In this document: one piece after another, positions 9,019-18,097 of the stretch
Numbering within the stretch: position 1 is the first letter of the stretch
Layout of the letters: each line of letters opens with the position of its first letter
Source of the DNA: Isachenkonia alkalipeptolytica
Lineage (GTDB): Bacteria; Bacillota; Clostridia; Peptostreptococcales; T1SED10-28
Assembly: GCF_009910325.1 (NCBI RefSeq)
Contig: NZ_SUMG01000019.1
Location: 1-47,999 of the forward strand
Length of the DNA: 47,999 nucleotides
Direction: 5' to 3'
Position numbers and translations under genes: made by a program
The notes under the pieces: generated by a model
Databases searched by the model: none
The model's input: only the letters and a program-made list of their open reading frames with translations
What the model was told of the DNA's origin: nothing

Positions 9019-9617
9019 TAGACTTCCCGTCTCCCTTCCATCGCCTTTGACAGCGTTACTTCATCGATGTATTCCAAATCTCCTCCCACGGGAATTCCAT
9101 GGGCGATTCTCGAAACTCGAATTCCCATGGGTTTAATTAGTTTGGAGATATACATGGCCGTGGCTTCTCCTTCAATATTGGGATTGGTGGCCAGGATAAT
9201 TTCCTTGGCCTCCCCTTGTTGCACACGGGTGAGCAGTTCCTTGATTTTGATTTCCTCGGGGCCGATCCCCTCCAGGGGAGAAATCGCTCCGTGAAGGACA
9301 TGGTAAAGCCCTTTGTATTCCTTGGTCTTTTCCATGGCCACCACATCCCGGGGATCCTCGGTTACACAGATGATGGAAGCATCCCGATGAGCATCGCTGC
9401 AAATCGAGCAAACTTCCTGATCCGTGATGTTAGTGCAGAATTTGCAATATCGTATGCTTCTTTTTGCTGTAATAATGGCCTCGGAAAGCTTTTCCACTTC
9501 CTGCTCCTGCATATCCAGAACATGAAAGGCTAATCGCTGAGCAGTCTTTTTTCCCACTCCAGGTAACTTTGCGAAGGCTTCTATCAGACTTTCAATCGGT
9601 GCTGAATAATAATTCAT
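9018..9617 (-). CDS. recR: Recombination mediator RecR
   Basis: RecR works with RecF and RecO to load RecA on gapped DNA. The 199-aa protein has the usual length and domain order: a helix-hairpin-helix (about 8-30, [14 protein letters not shown]), a four-cysteine zinc finger (Cys58, 61, 70 and 73), a Toprim domain (about 80-175) and a C-terminal tail. The ATG follows GCAGGTGAG. It lies between ybaB and bofA; its partner gene recF is on the other side of the origin. Confidence 0.97.
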   Translation of the reverse strand: MNYYSAPIESLIEAFAKLPGVGKKTAQRLAFHVLDMQEQEVEKLSEAIITAKRSIRYCKFCTNITDQEVCSICSDAHRDASIICVTEDPRDVVAMEKTKEYKGLYHVLHGAISPLEGIGPEEIKIKELLTRVQQGEAKEIILATNPNIEGEATAMYISKLIKPMGIRVSRIAHGIPVGGDLEYIDEVTLSKAMEGRREV

Positions 9618-9647
9618 GGTCTCACCTGCATCTTTGTATTTTTTCCT

Positions 9648-9989
9648 CTAAAACATTCCCGGCATATTCATTTGTCCGGAGATTTTTTCCATCTCCTGAT
9701 TCATCATATCCTCCGCATTTCTGATGGCTTCGTTTACCGCTGCCATAATCAAGTCTTGAAGCATTTCCACATCCTCGGGATCCACCACATCCTTGTCGAT
9801 TTCCATGCCCAGAATTTCTTTTTTTCCGTTAATGGTCACCTTGACGGCGCCACCTCCGGCGGTGGTTTCAATCTCTTTTTTTTCAATTTCCGCCTGCTTT
9901 TCCTTCATCTCTTTTTGCATCTTTTGTGCCTGTTTCATCATATTTCCCATATTCGGCATTCCGCCGCCTTTAAATCCTTTTTTTCCCAT
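9648..9989 (-). CDS. YbaB/EbfC family nucleoid-associated protein
   Basis: A 113-aa DNA-binding protein of the YbaB/EbfC family. Members are small dimers that coat DNA and are nearly always encoded between dnaX and recR, as here. The N-terminus is rich in Gly and Met (MGKKGFKGGGMPNMGNMMKQ), a Lys/Glu-rich helix follows (about 20-42), and the conserved core VKVTINGKKEILGMEID is at about 48-65. The ATG is preceded by AAAGGAGG. The precise cellular role is not settled for the family. Confidence 0.95.
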   Translation of the reverse strand: MGKKGFKGGGMPNMGNMMKQAQKMQKEMKEKQAEIEKKEIETTAGGGAVKVTINGKKEILGMEIDKDVVDPEDVEMLQDLIMAAVNEAIRNAEDMMNQEMEKISGQMNMPGMF

Positions 9990-10046
9990 GTTTTTTCCTC
10001 CTTTAGTATCTACTCAATTTTTTATATTATACCACATTCGTTTTTT

Positions 10047-11771
10047 CTAATCATCCCTAAATTCAACGAGACCCTCCGGGAGGGTTTCCACAAGCTTTTG
10101 TTCTGCGTTGCCCCCGGGGTTTTGGGGAAGTTCCTCCCCTTTCATAATCAGTTTTAATCCCACGGTTTCTCCTGTGATTCGTTGAATCACATCGACAATT
10201 TGGGTTTTCTTTTCTTTTTTATCCAGGGCTTCCCGATGAAAACCGAAACCCTTTTCAAAGCCCAGAATAAGCTTTTCATTGTCGGTCCCCAGGATTTCCC
10301 CTTCTTTCAGCAAAGCTTCCAGTTGGGCTTTTTTCTCTTTTTTCAGGGTTTGTAAAATATCCTGCCAGTGTTTTTGAATCTTTTCCCGGTCCGGAAAGGC
10401 CCCTTCCCCAGGGTTTTTCACCGGCACAGATTCCTTCTTTTGAACCTTCTCTTCTTTTGCTATTTTTCTGCCGGTATCTTTTCCACCGGCATCAAAAGAA
10501 GGTTTCTTCCTTTCCCCGGGTTTTTTGGTAGTCTCCCCAGGTTTTTCCGTAGCCTCCCGAGATTGAGTCCTCAGGGGCTTCTCTTCCATCCCTCTTCCTT
10601 CCAGGATCCCTTCCAGTTTTTGGATCCGCTTTGCAAGTTCCTGAACATCCGGTGCCCCTTCCTTTTCTTTAGAACTTAGGGCGGTGGTGCTTTTACAGAT
10701 CCCCACCAGGAAAACCTCCAGTAGGATCCGCGGCTGACCGGTCCACTTCATTTTTCCCTCTAAGGCCGATAGCCCCTCTAAATTTTCAGTGATCCATTCA
10801 CTGGATAACTGCTGACTCTGGACTTTCAACCGCTCAAGAAAATCCTTGGGCATGGTGGAGAATTGTTCAAGTTCAACCCCTACCTTGGCCATTAGTAGTT
10901 TTCGAAGATATTGAATCAGATCCTTAGTGAAATGAACAACGTCCTTGCCTTGTCTTCCTCCGGTTTCCAAGACTTCAAGCACTTCTTCCAACTTGTTGTT
11001 TCGTAGGGCTTCAATGGTTTCGTACAACTGCTCCTCGGGAACAATGCCCAGGGTGTCTACCACTCCTTCCGTGGTCAAACGCTGCTGTTCCCACTGTACA
11101 CTTTGTTCAAGAATGCTAAGGGCGTCCCTTAAAGCCCCTTCCGCGCTTACGGAAATGATTCTAAGGGCCTCTTTTTCAAACTCGATTTCCATGGAATCCA
11201 GAATAAAGATTAATCGCTTTTGAATGTTATCAATGGTTACGGGTTTGAAGTCGTAGCGTTGACACCGGGATAAAATCGTTGCGGGTATTTTCCTGGGTTC
11301 CGTTGTGGCTAAGATGAAAATTACATGGGCCGGCGGCTCTTCCAGGGTTTTCAGCAGGGCATTAAAAGCCCCCTGGGATAACATATGGACCTCATCAATA
11401 ATATAGACTTTGTATTTTCCTTTGGAAGGATGGTATTTAACATTTTCTCGGATTTCCCGGATGTTTTCCACACCGTTATTGGATGCGGCGTCTATTTCCA
11501 TCACATCCATAATTTTTTCCTCTGTGATTCCTATGCATGTCTCACATTGATTACAGGGATTGTTTTCTGCGGGATTTTCGCAGTTCACGGTTTTGGCAAA
11601 AACTTTCGCCGTAGAGGTTTTTCCTGTGCCTCTCGTGCCGGTAAAAAGATAGGCATGGGCTATTTGTCCGCTTTGAATTTGATTCTTTAAAGTGGTTACG
11701 ATGGGTTCCTGACCAATGAGATCTTCAAATATTTCCGGTCTCCATTTTCGATATAGGGCTTTGTGGGCCAT
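10047..11771 (-). CDS. dnaX: DNA polymerase III subunits gamma/tau
   Basis: The clamp-loader ATPase that opens the beta clamp and links polymerases at the fork. The 574-aa protein shows Walker A GTRGTGKTS (45-53), a four-cysteine zinc site (64, 73, 76, 79), the DEVH box (126-129) and SRC sensor (168-170), then the collar domain. Residues about 375-470 form a charged, low-complexity linker, and a tau-like C-terminal domain follows. The start at 11771 (MAHKALYRKWRP) was chosen because AAGGTGA precedes it; an ATG 15 nt upstream lacks a ribosome binding site. It is followed by ybaB and recR, the conserved order. Confidence 0.96.
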   Translation of the reverse strand: MAHKALYRKWRPEIFEDLIGQEPIVTTLKNQIQSGQIAHAYLFTGTRGTGKTSTAKVFAKTVNCENPAENNPCNQCETCIGITEEKIMDVMEIDAASNNGVENIREIRENVKYHPSKGKYKVYIIDEVHMLSQGAFNALLKTLEEPPAHVIFILATTEPRKIPATILSRCQRYDFKPVTIDNIQKRLIFILDSMEIEFEKEALRIISVSAEGALRDALSILEQSVQWEQQRLTTEGVVDTLGIVPEEQLYETIEALRNNKLEEVLEVLETGGRQGKDVVHFTKDLIQYLRKLLMAKVGVELEQFSTMPKDFLERLKVQSQQLSSEWITENLEGLSALEGKMKWTGQPRILLEVFLVGICKSTTALSSKEKEGAPDVQELAKRIQKLEGILEGRGMEEKPLRTQSREATEKPGETTKKPGERKKPSFDAGGKDTGRKIAKEEKVQKKESVPVKNPGEGAFPDREKIQKHWQDILQTLKKEKKAQLEALLKEGEILGTDNEKLILGFEKGFGFHREALDKKEKKTQIVDVIQRITGETVGLKLIMKGEELPQNPGGNAEQKLVETLPEGLVEFRDD

Positions 11772-11825
11772 TATAGTCACCTTCATTTCTTTTATTCTCT
11801 TGCCGGGGGTTCCATGGAAACCCTT

Positions 11826-12353
11826 TTATTCTTTCCCCGGGCTTCGGATCCAACAATCCTGTTTCATGGCAGCCTCCAAGGCTTCATTTTCTTCCCTGGA
11901 CAATACCTGCTTTGCCAAACCCTGTTCAATAGCTTTTACATAGGAGGCGGCGTAATCCCTTCCATAGATCCCGGTCAACACAAGACCGGAATTATAAGCG
12001 TCTAAAAAAGCGGTGGAATAACTCAAGTCGTTGCCGGTATTGTCAAAGGCATTGTAGCGCTTGGTGTGCACTTTTTGGATACAATTTGCCGCTCCTTTTT
12101 CCAAGCGGTGAAGCTCCTTTTTCTGGGTATTTAGAACTTCCTGGGTTTTCTCCACCTTTTGTACATGGTCCCTCAGCATCGCTTCCAGATTGGTTTTATC
12201 CGTTCCCCGTAAAAATTCCTCATAGTTTTTTATCATTTTCTTCATTTTTACCGTGTTTCTTATCCAAAGAAGGACCAACAGTGCCTGAAGAAGGGCCATG
12301 ATCATCAGTACCTGGATCGTATTGGTTTCTAGATAATTTATCATTGCTTCCAT
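11826..12353 (-). CDS. DUF4446 family protein
   Basis: A 175-aa protein with one N-terminal membrane helix (about 12-33), a coiled-coil-like stretch (about 35-85) and a conserved C-terminal domain containing IQKVHTKRYNAFDNTG, then LSYSTAFLDAYNSGLVLTGIYGRD. This matches DUF4446, common in Clostridia near parB; its function is unknown. The single N-terminal anchor suggests a membrane-tethered cytoplasmic protein. The ATG at 12353 sits 8 nt after AAAGGGA; the one 6 nt upstream is too close to it. It lies between a cysteine desulfurase gene and dnaX with short gaps. Confidence 0.8.
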   Translation of the reverse strand: MEAMINYLETNTIQVLMIMALLQALLVLLWIRNTVKMKKMIKNYEEFLRGTDKTNLEAMLRDHVQKVEKTQEVLNTQKKELHRLEKGAANCIQKVHTKRYNAFDNTGNDLSYSTAFLDAYNSGLVLTGIYGRDYAASYVKAIEQGLAKQVLSREENEALEAAMKQDCWIRSPGKE

Positions 12354-12403
12354 AAACATTTCCCTTTCTTTTCTTCATTTTACCCACTGTAGCGAACGTC
12401 GGT

Positions 12404-13546
12404 CTACAGTTCTGTTCCTATGGACTTAATCGCTTCAATTCCTTCTTTGACCTCTTCCAGCGTCGTGTTGTATCCAAAGCTGAAACGGACCACTCCCTGC
12501 TCTAAGGTGCCTATGGTTTGGTGGGCCAAGGGTGCGCAGTGCAGCCCCGGCCTTACGGCGATGTTGAACATGCTGTCCAGGATATAGGCCATTTCTGAGG
12601 AGTCCATCCCTCGAAAATTCAATGCTACCACAGGGGATTGTTTTTTACAATCCTTGGGTCCATACACTTCAATAAAATCCAGTTTTTCCACTTCTTCAAG
12701 AAAGTACTTTATCAAAGACTCTTCATGGCTTAAAATATTTGCTCTTCCTTTTTCCAGGATGTATCCGATGCCTTCTTTTAGCCCTACGATTCCCGGGGTA
12801 TTCGGCGTGCCGCTTTCATATCGGTCCGGTAAAATTTCCGGTTGAATAAGATCCTGGGATTTGCTGCCGGTGCCCCCTTCTTTTAAGGTTTTTAAATGAA
12901 GGTTTTCCTTAATGTATAAAATTCCTGTTCCCTGGGGACCGAGTAATCCCTTGTGTCCCGGGGCCGCCAGCAGATCAATATACATTTTTTCCACATCAAT
13001 GGGATATACTCCCGCGGTTTGGGCCGCATCCACACAAAAAAGAATGCCCCGCTCCCTTGCGATTTTTCCCACTTCCTCCACAGGCATTAGGGTTCCCGTC
13101 AGGTTTGAGCTGTGGGTCATTACGATCAGTTTTGTATTTACTTTAATGCTTTGATCCACCTTCTCCAGGGGAAGACTTCCATCTTTGTTGCAGGGAATGA
13201 TGGTATTTTCCACCCCCTCTACTTCCATGGCTTTAATAGGACGAAGAACGGAATTGTGCTCCATGGAAGTGGTTATTACATGATCCCCTTTGTTTAACAC
13301 CCCTTTGATCCCAAGATTTAAGGATTCCGTGCAGCTGCTGGTGAAAATTACTTGTTTCGGATCCTTAATATTAAAAAATTTCGCCACGACTTCCCGGGCA
13401 TCGAAAATTTCCCGACTGGCCCTAAGCGCCATCTGATGTCCCGATCTCCCCGGGTTTGCACCGAGGCTTTCCATTGCCCGAAGAGCTCCTTCGATCACCC
13501 TTTTCGGTTTTGGGTAAGAGGTTGCTCCATAATCAAAATATAGCAT
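12404..13546 (-). CDS. Cysteine desulfurase family protein (class V aminotransferase fold)
   Basis: A PLP enzyme of about 380 aa that probably removes sulfur from cysteine to give alanine and a protein persulfide. The PLP-binding lysine lies in APGHKGLLGPQGTGILY (about 194-210), and the candidate catalytic cysteine is in RPGLHCAPLAH near the C-terminus. The family resembles the clostridial cysteine-desulfurase-like group rather than housekeeping IscS/NifS, and no IscU scaffold gene is nearby, so its acceptor is unknown. The start at 13546 has GAGGGAT just upstream; an ATG 12 nt earlier has only a weak site. It sits 40 nt after phzF. Confidence 0.88.
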   Translation of the reverse strand: MLYFDYGATSYPKPKRVIEGALRAMESLGANPGRSGHQMALRASREIFDAREVVAKFFNIKDPKQVIFTSSCTESLNLGIKGVLNKGDHVITTSMEHNSVLRPIKAMEVEGVENTIIPCNKDGSLPLEKVDQSIKVNTKLIVMTHSSNLTGTLMPVEEVGKIARERGILFCVDAAQTAGVYPIDVEKMYIDLLAAPGHKGLLGPQGTGILYIKENLHLKTLKEGGTGSKSQDLIQPEILPDRYESGTPNTPGIVGLKEGIGYILEKGRANILSHEESLIKYFLEEVEKLDFIEVYGPKDCKKQSPVVALNFRGMDSSEMAYILDSMFNIAVRPGLHCAPLAHQTIGTLEQGVVRFSFGYNTTLEEVKEGIEAIKSIGTEL

Positions 13547-13586
13547 AGTATCCCTCATTTCTTTGCTTTTTAGACCTTGGGTCGTC

Positions 13587-14525
13587 TTAACTGTTTTCCG
13601 GCAGTTGGATTTCTCCTTTAATACAGATTCGAGCTTTGCCTCCGACTTTTATCCGGTAGCCTTCCTCCGACTTACGGATATAGCATTGAATTTCGCTGGA
13701 ACGCTCCATAAAATCCCCCTGTTCAAAGGAAAGGGAGATCTCTTGTTCATCGGTTAAATTGACAAGCTTATTTTTTACCAGGTAATAACCCAGGGCACCG
13801 TTGGCCGTTCCCGTTGCCGCTTCTTCCGATATCCCCACCAGGGGTGCAAAATTCCGGGTATGGGCGGTGTTTCCTCTAAGGGTTTCCAGTGTAAAGGCGT
13901 GGATGCCCACAACCCCCAGTTCTTCACTGTAAGTTTTGAGTTTCTCTTCGTCAATGGTGATTTTTTTTAGAATTTCAAGGCTTTTCAGGGGGACAATCAA
14001 ATCCTTTAAGCCTGTGCTGGCGATCCCGGGCTTCAGTTCCCCTTTGAAGCCCTTATGTTCTGTAATCCCAATATCCTGCTCCTCAATTCCCATAATCCTG
14101 CTTAACCGTTTTCCGTCGATTTTTTCCGAGACCAGCTGAGGTTGCTGTTGGTCCATAATAACTTCGATGTCCCCTTGGGTTTTGATAATTTCCACAGAGA
14201 GTTCCCCCTGCAGGGTTATTTGTTTCACGTGAAACCTTGGCCCCTTTTCTTGGATATAGCCCTCTTGAACCAAAACATAAAAGGCGGCAAGGGTGGCATG
14301 GCCGCAGAGTTCCACTTCCGTCACCGGGGTGAAAAAACGGGTTTCCACGGTGGTGGGATTTTCCCGGTCCACCTTTATAAATACGGTTTCCGATAGGTTC
14401 AGTTCTTTGGCCATTTTTTGCATCAGATCCCGGTGTAAAAATTCATCGACAATCACAACCCCCGCCGGATTTCCACCGAAAATTGCTGTGGTAAAAGCGT
14501 CTACGTAATAAATTTTTTTCCACAC
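13587..14525 (-). CDS. PhzF family isomerase/epimerase-like protein
   Basis: A 312-aa protein of the PhzF family, which shares the diaminopimelate epimerase fold and includes the phenazine isomerase and many proteins of unknown substrate. Visible marks are YVDAFTTAIFGGNPAGVVI (7-25), a conserved catalytic-type glutamate in ELNLSETVFI (about 42-51), GHATLAAFYVL (about 75-85) and GISEEAATGTANGALGYYL (about 230-248). The start is a GTG after a G-rich ribosome binding site. A near-perfect parS site lies inside the gene (14221-14236). No phenazine genes are nearby, so its substrate is unknown. Confidence 0.88.
   Translation of the reverse strand: MWKKIYYVDAFTTAIFGGNPAGVVIVDEFLHRDLMQKMAKELNLSETVFIKVDRENPTTVETRFFTPVTEVELCGHATLAAFYVLVQEGYIQEKGPRFHVKQITLQGELSVEIIKTQGDIEVIMDQQQPQLVSEKIDGKRLSRIMGIEEQDIGITEHKGFKGELKPGIASTGLKDLIVPLKSLEILKKITIDEEKLKTYSEELGVVGIHAFTLETLRGNTAHTRNFAPLVGISEEAATGTANGALGYYLVKNKLVNLTDEQEISLSFEQGDFMERSSEIQCYIRKSEEGYRIKVGGKARICIKGEIQLPENS
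14221..14236. promoter_or_regulatory. parS centromere site 1
   Basis: TGTTTCACGTGAAACC matches the Bacillota parS consensus TGTTTCACGTGAAACA at 15 of 16 positions. It lies inside the phzF-like gene, about 400 bp past the end of spo0J, and is a predicted ParB loading site. Confidence 0.93.
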
Positions 14526-14638
14526 ATCCCATCCCCCCTCTGTGAATCCTTTTTTTCTCCCCTACTCAACTTCCTGCTACGATACGATCCCTCCGGTTAA
14601 AATAAAGGCTAGGATCAAGGTTGTGCTTAAGCTTTCAT

Positions 14639-15520
14639 TCACTGGGTTTTTAAAAGACTGAGAATTCGCTCTAAGTCCTGGGGACTGTAATACTCAATCT
14701 CCAGTTTTCCCTTTTTCTTACCGGATACAATATTTACTTTGGTTCCGAAATACCCCTTTAGCTCCTCTTCCATGTGGAGGATTTCTGAATCCTTATCCTT
14801 TTTCCTTCGTTTAACCTTCTTTGTTCCCTCTTCTTGCATGTATTTTTCAATTTGTCTGACGGTCAGTCCCTCTTTTTCAATTTTCAGGGCCCAGGCCCGT
14901 TGTTTATCCTTGTCCTTCAATGCCAGTAAAGCCCGAGCGTGGCCGGAGGTGATTTTATTTTCCGTCAGCATTTGCTGCACCTCAGGATCCAGTTTCAACA
15001 ATCGAAGCACATTGGTAATATAAGATCGGCTTTTTCCTAAGGCCTCTCCCAGGTGATTCGCCGTCAGATTGTATTGTTCAATTAAGTACTCATAAGCTTT
15101 CCCTTCTTCTATGCCGTTAAGATCTTCCCGCTGCAGGTTCTCTACTAAGGCCGCTTCTAATAGCTCCTGTTCCGTAAAGTTTTTCACCAGGGCCGGAACC
15201 TTCTTCCGTTTCAGATTTTTACAGGCCCTCCACCGTCGTTCCCCTGCAATAATTACGTAAGTGTCTTTTTTATTGGTATCTCTGGATACGAGTATGGGCT
15301 GCAGGACTCCGTGTTTTTCTATAGAGGCCATCAGTTCCTCTAAACTTTCCTTTGTAAATTCTTTTCTCGGTTGATGTGGGTTCGGTCGGATTTTCTCCAT
15401 GGGAATTTCTTGGGTACCCTCCGGGCTTTCCCCTTCCTTTTCCTTTTCCAGTAAAGCAGATTTAGGAATTAAGGCTTCCAGTCCTTTTCCCAGGGCTCTT
15501 TTCTTCGTTTTCTCTGCCAT
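14639..15520 (-). CDS. spo0J: Chromosome-partitioning protein ParB/Spo0J
   Basis: The 293-aa CTP-dependent clamp that loads at parS and helps segregate origins and recruit SMC. The N-terminal domain has the CTP-binding motifs IRPNPHQPRKEF (about 45-56) and IIAGERRWRACK (about 88-99), then ENLQREDLNGIEEG (about 127-140). The parS-binding helix-turn-helix includes LGEALGKSRSYITNVLRLL (about 156-174), and a dimerisation domain ends the protein. Its ATG overlaps the soj stop by 1 nt (TAATG). Three parS sites are present in the window. Confidence 0.96.
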   Translation of the reverse strand: MAEKTKKRALGKGLEALIPKSALLEKEKEGESPEGTQEIPMEKIRPNPHQPRKEFTKESLEELMASIEKHGVLQPILVSRDTNKKDTYVIIAGERRWRACKNLKRKKVPALVKNFTEQELLEAALVENLQREDLNGIEEGKAYEYLIEQYNLTANHLGEALGKSRSYITNVLRLLKLDPEVQQMLTENKITSGHARALLALKDKDKQRAWALKIEKEGLTVRQIEKYMQEEGTKKVKRRKKDKDSEILHMEEELKGYFGTKVNIVSGKKKGKLEIEYYSPQDLERILSLLKTQ

Positions 15521-16293
15521 TAGATCACATCCTCTTCAAGATCTAAAAACTCCTCCGCCAAATTCCGGTAGGCCTCCGCCCCTTTGGATTTTCCGTCGTA
15601 GTAAATCACCGGCATTCCATAGCTTGGGGCTTCCGCCAATCGAATATTCCGGGGAATAATGCTGGTGTACACTTTCCCCCTGAAGTACTTTTTCACTTCT
15701 TCCACCACTTGGATTCCCAGGTTGGTTCTGCCGTCAAACATGCTGAGAACCACTCCTTGGATTTCCAGGGCGGGATTGAGATTTTCCTGGACCAGTTCCA
15801 GGGTATTCATCAGTTGGCTGGTTCCTTCCAGGGCGTAATACTCACACTGAATGGGGATTAAAACACTGTCCGCCGCTGACAGGGCATTGATGGTCAACAG
15901 TCCTAAGGAAGGGGGACAGTCAATAAAAATATAATCAAAATCCTGGTCAAAATCCTCCAGGGCTTTTTTTAGTCGAAGCTCCCGACTTTCCCCCTGAGCC
16001 AGTTCAATTTCCGCCCCTGCCAGTTTCCCACTGGCGGGAACAAGATAAATGTTTTCAAACTCCGTCTCCACCACCACATTTTCCAGTGATTCTTCGTTGA
16101 TAATCACATCATAGATGTTTCGTTCAAAGTGATCTTTTTGCAGTCCGAAGCCGCTGGTGGTATTCCCTTGGGGATCAATATCAATTACCAGAACCTTGTT
16201 TCCCACTTCTGCAATTGAAGCACTTAAGTTGACATTGGTGGTGGTTTTTCCCACCCCGCCTTTTTGATTAAAAATCGCAATCGTTTTTGCCAA
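15520..16293 (-). CDS. soj: Chromosome-partitioning ATPase ParA/Soj
   Basis: A 257-aa deviant-Walker ATPase that works with Spo0J in origin segregation and, in B. subtilis, controls DnaA activity. The deviant Walker A KGGVGKTT is at 11-18, DIDPQGNTT at about 39-47, and the Walker B segment FIDCPPSLGLL near 124-134. The start is a TTG, preceded by AAAGGGGCGAG; its product begins MAKTIAIFNQKGG, the canonical N-terminus. It overlaps spo0J by 1 nt and lies 49 nt after noc. Confidence 0.97.
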   Translation of the reverse strand: MAKTIAIFNQKGGVGKTTTNVNLSASIAEVGNKVLVIDIDPQGNTTSGFGLQKDHFERNIYDVIINEESLENVVVETEFENIYLVPASGKLAGAEIELAQGESRELRLKKALEDFDQDFDYIFIDCPPSLGLLTINALSAADSVLIPIQCEYYALEGTSQLMNTLELVQENLNPALEIQGVVLSMFDGRTNLGIQVVEEVKKYFRGKVYTSIIPRNIRLAEAPSYGMPVIYYDGKSKGAEAYRNLAEEFLDLEEDVI

Positions 16294-16342
16294 AGTACTC
16301 GCCCCTTTATCGCTAAGTTTGTTCTTCCTTTACCCGACGCTC

Positions 16343-17224
16343 CTAATTTTTGGGGATTTTCAAAATCACTTCAATAAACTCGCCCTTGTCCTCTTCCCGG
16401 ATTTCTGCCCCCTCTTGTTTTTCCCGAATCGCCCGGTAGGCTTCTTTGATTGTATTAATGTATATTTTATAATTCATGTAGGCCTTTACCCGGGTATGGG
16501 ATTTTTTCTCCTCCAAGGGTGCAGCGTCCTCCTTTGGGGAAGCTTCCTCTCCGGGCTTTTCAGCCTCCTTATTTTCCCCGCTTCCTTCCGGTTCCTCGGT
16601 CCCTTCTTGTTGTATCTCCTGTAAAATTTCCTGTACCAACTCTTCCGTACGCTTTACCGTAAAGTCATCCTTGATGATTTGGTCTAAGGTCATGTTTCTA
16701 AGTTCTTCATCGGGAAGCTTTAACAGGGCCCGGCCATGGCGCTCCGTCAATCCCTCTTCAACAATTCGACGGAGTATTTCCGGGTTCAACCGAAGTATTC
16801 GGATCTTGTTGGCAATGGTGGATTGATTTTTTCCGATTTTTTTGGCCAGTTCCTTTTGAGTAAAGCCATGGTCGGACAAAAGATGTTCATACCCTCTGGC
16901 CTCTTCAATAAAATTCAAATCTTCCCTTTGCAGGTTTTCAATAACCGCCAGGACTGCAGATCCTTTATCGTCTAACTGATCCTGAATAATGGCCGGTACC
17001 GTTTCAAGGTTTGCCAGTTTTGCTGCCTTCAGTCTTCGTTCTCCCGCAACCAGTTCATACTTTTCCTTTCCGATTTTACGAACACTGATCGGTTGTATCA
17101 CGCCATAGCTTTCAATGGAAGCGCTTAGCTCCTTAAGACTCTCCTGGAAAAATTCTTTCCTCGGCTGATAAGGGTTGGGAATAATTTTTTCAATGGGGAT
17201 TTCCATCACATATTTTTGTTCCAT
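16343..17224 (-). CDS. noc: Nucleoid occlusion protein Noc (ParB-like)
   Basis: A 293-aa ParB paralogue that binds NBS palindromes and keeps division septa off the nucleoid. It has the CTP-binding motifs IIPNPYQPRKEF (14-25) and LVAGERRLKAAK (about 53-64), ENLQREDLNFIEEA (about 93-106), a helix-turn-helix (KKIGKNQSTIANKIRILRL, about 124-142), an acidic Pro/Glu-rich linker (about 205-240) and a C-terminal Noc-like dimer domain (YINTIKEAYRAI...). Unlike B. subtilis Noc, it has no N-terminal amphipathic membrane helix, and an in-frame stop precedes the ATG. Order next to rsmG and soj supports the call over a second Spo0J. Confidence 0.9.
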   Translation of the reverse strand: MEQKYVMEIPIEKIIPNPYQPRKEFFQESLKELSASIESYGVIQPISVRKIGKEKYELVAGERRLKAAKLANLETVPAIIQDQLDDKGSAVLAVIENLQREDLNFIEEARGYEHLLSDHGFTQKELAKKIGKNQSTIANKIRILRLNPEILRRIVEEGLTERHGRALLKLPDEELRNMTLDQIIKDDFTVKRTEELVQEILQEIQQEGTEEPEGSGENKEAEKPGEEASPKEDAAPLEEKKSHTRVKAYMNYKIYINTIKEAYRAIREKQEGAEIREEDKGEFIEVILKIPKN

Positions 17225-17350
17225 GCATACTCCTCCGTTTTATAAAAGTCTTCTATAATTAAATATTCGATAGAGCGGTGATTTTCTCCTTCTTTGTCCC
17301 GGGTTTTCTTTTGGTCTTTGTTCTTCTTTTTTTAGAACTTCGCCTTTGGT

Positions 17351-17366
17351 TGTTTCACGTGAAACT
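17351..17366. promoter_or_regulatory. parS centromere site 2
   Basis: TGTTTCACGTGAAACT, 15 of 16 matches to the parS consensus, in the intergenic DNA between noc and rsmG. A parS site at this place is also seen in other Bacillota. Confidence 0.94.
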
Positions 17367-17380
17367 TTTCTTCCGCTTAA

Positions 17381-18097
17381 TTATAAAGGGCTCTTTCCCG
17401 GCTTTCCTGCCTGTCTTGGATATTTTTTAGGGGTCTCAGCTGTCTTTTTTATCATGATCATATGGTGTCCCCGTTCCACAAAGGGAAGAGCGACTTCTTC
17501 AATACGGACAACCTCTCCTCCTAAAACCTCCAGGGCTTTTGTTGATGCTTCCAGCTCTTCCATCACCCCGGGTCCTTTTTGACAGATAAAAAAACCTCCG
17601 ACTTTCACAAAGGGTAGGGCATATTCCAGAAGGACAGGCAACCGTGCCACCGCCCTAGATACTGCATAATCGTAAGTTTCCCGGTGTTCCGGGGCGCGTC
17701 CGTAATCCTCCGCCCTGCCGTGAAGGGTCGTGATATTTTCAAGACCCAGTTTCTCAATAACCCCCTTGAGAAAGTTCAATCGCTTCTGTAAGGAGTCCAG
17801 CAGGGTCATCTCTAAGGAGGGCCTCATAATCTTCAGGGGTATGCCGGGAAAACCGGCTCCGGTTCCAATATCAATCACTTTTCCCTTTTCCATAACCCCT
17901 TCTTCCTTCAAAGGGGACAGAGAATCCAACATATGCTTGATTGCAATTTCCCTCTCATCGGTGATCGCGGTGAGATTCATTCGCTCATTCCAGTACAAAA
18001 GTTCCTCTTGAAAAGTTTGAAATTTTTCTAATTCTTCCTTTGAGAGTTCTTTTTGAAACATTTTTCGATGGCCCTCTTCCAAGGTTTTGTTAAACAT
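17381..18097 (-). CDS. rsmG: 16S rRNA (guanine-N7) methyltransferase RsmG
   Basis: A 238-aa SAM-dependent methyltransferase (formerly GidB) that makes 7-methylguanosine in the 530 loop of 16S rRNA. Its SAM motif [17 protein letters not shown] is at about 74-90, with [21 protein letters not shown] (about 40-60) before it and [18 protein letters not shown] (about 140-157) after. The ATG at 18097 has GGGGGAATC upstream within the end of mnmG, giving an 8-nt overlap; an internal ATG at codon 13 is a weaker alternative. Confidence 0.96.
   Translation of the reverse strand: MFNKTLEEGHRKMFQKELSKEELEKFQTFQEELLYWNERMNLTAITDEREIAIKHMLDSLSPLKEEGVMEKGKVIDIGTGAGFPGIPLKIMRPSLEMTLLDSLQKRLNFLKGVIEKLGLENITTLHGRAEDYGRAPEHRETYDYAVSRAVARLPVLLEYALPFVKVGGFFICQKGPGVMEELEASTKALEVLGGEVVRIEEVALPFVERGHHMIMIKKTAETPKKYPRQAGKPGKSPL

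Noticed and set aside
10330-10350. Possible programmed frameshift in dnaX
   Set aside because: Two A6 runs occur on the coding strand, but they fall in the wrong phase for the E. coli-type A AAA AAG slip, lie near the C-terminus, and no stimulatory hairpin was recognised.
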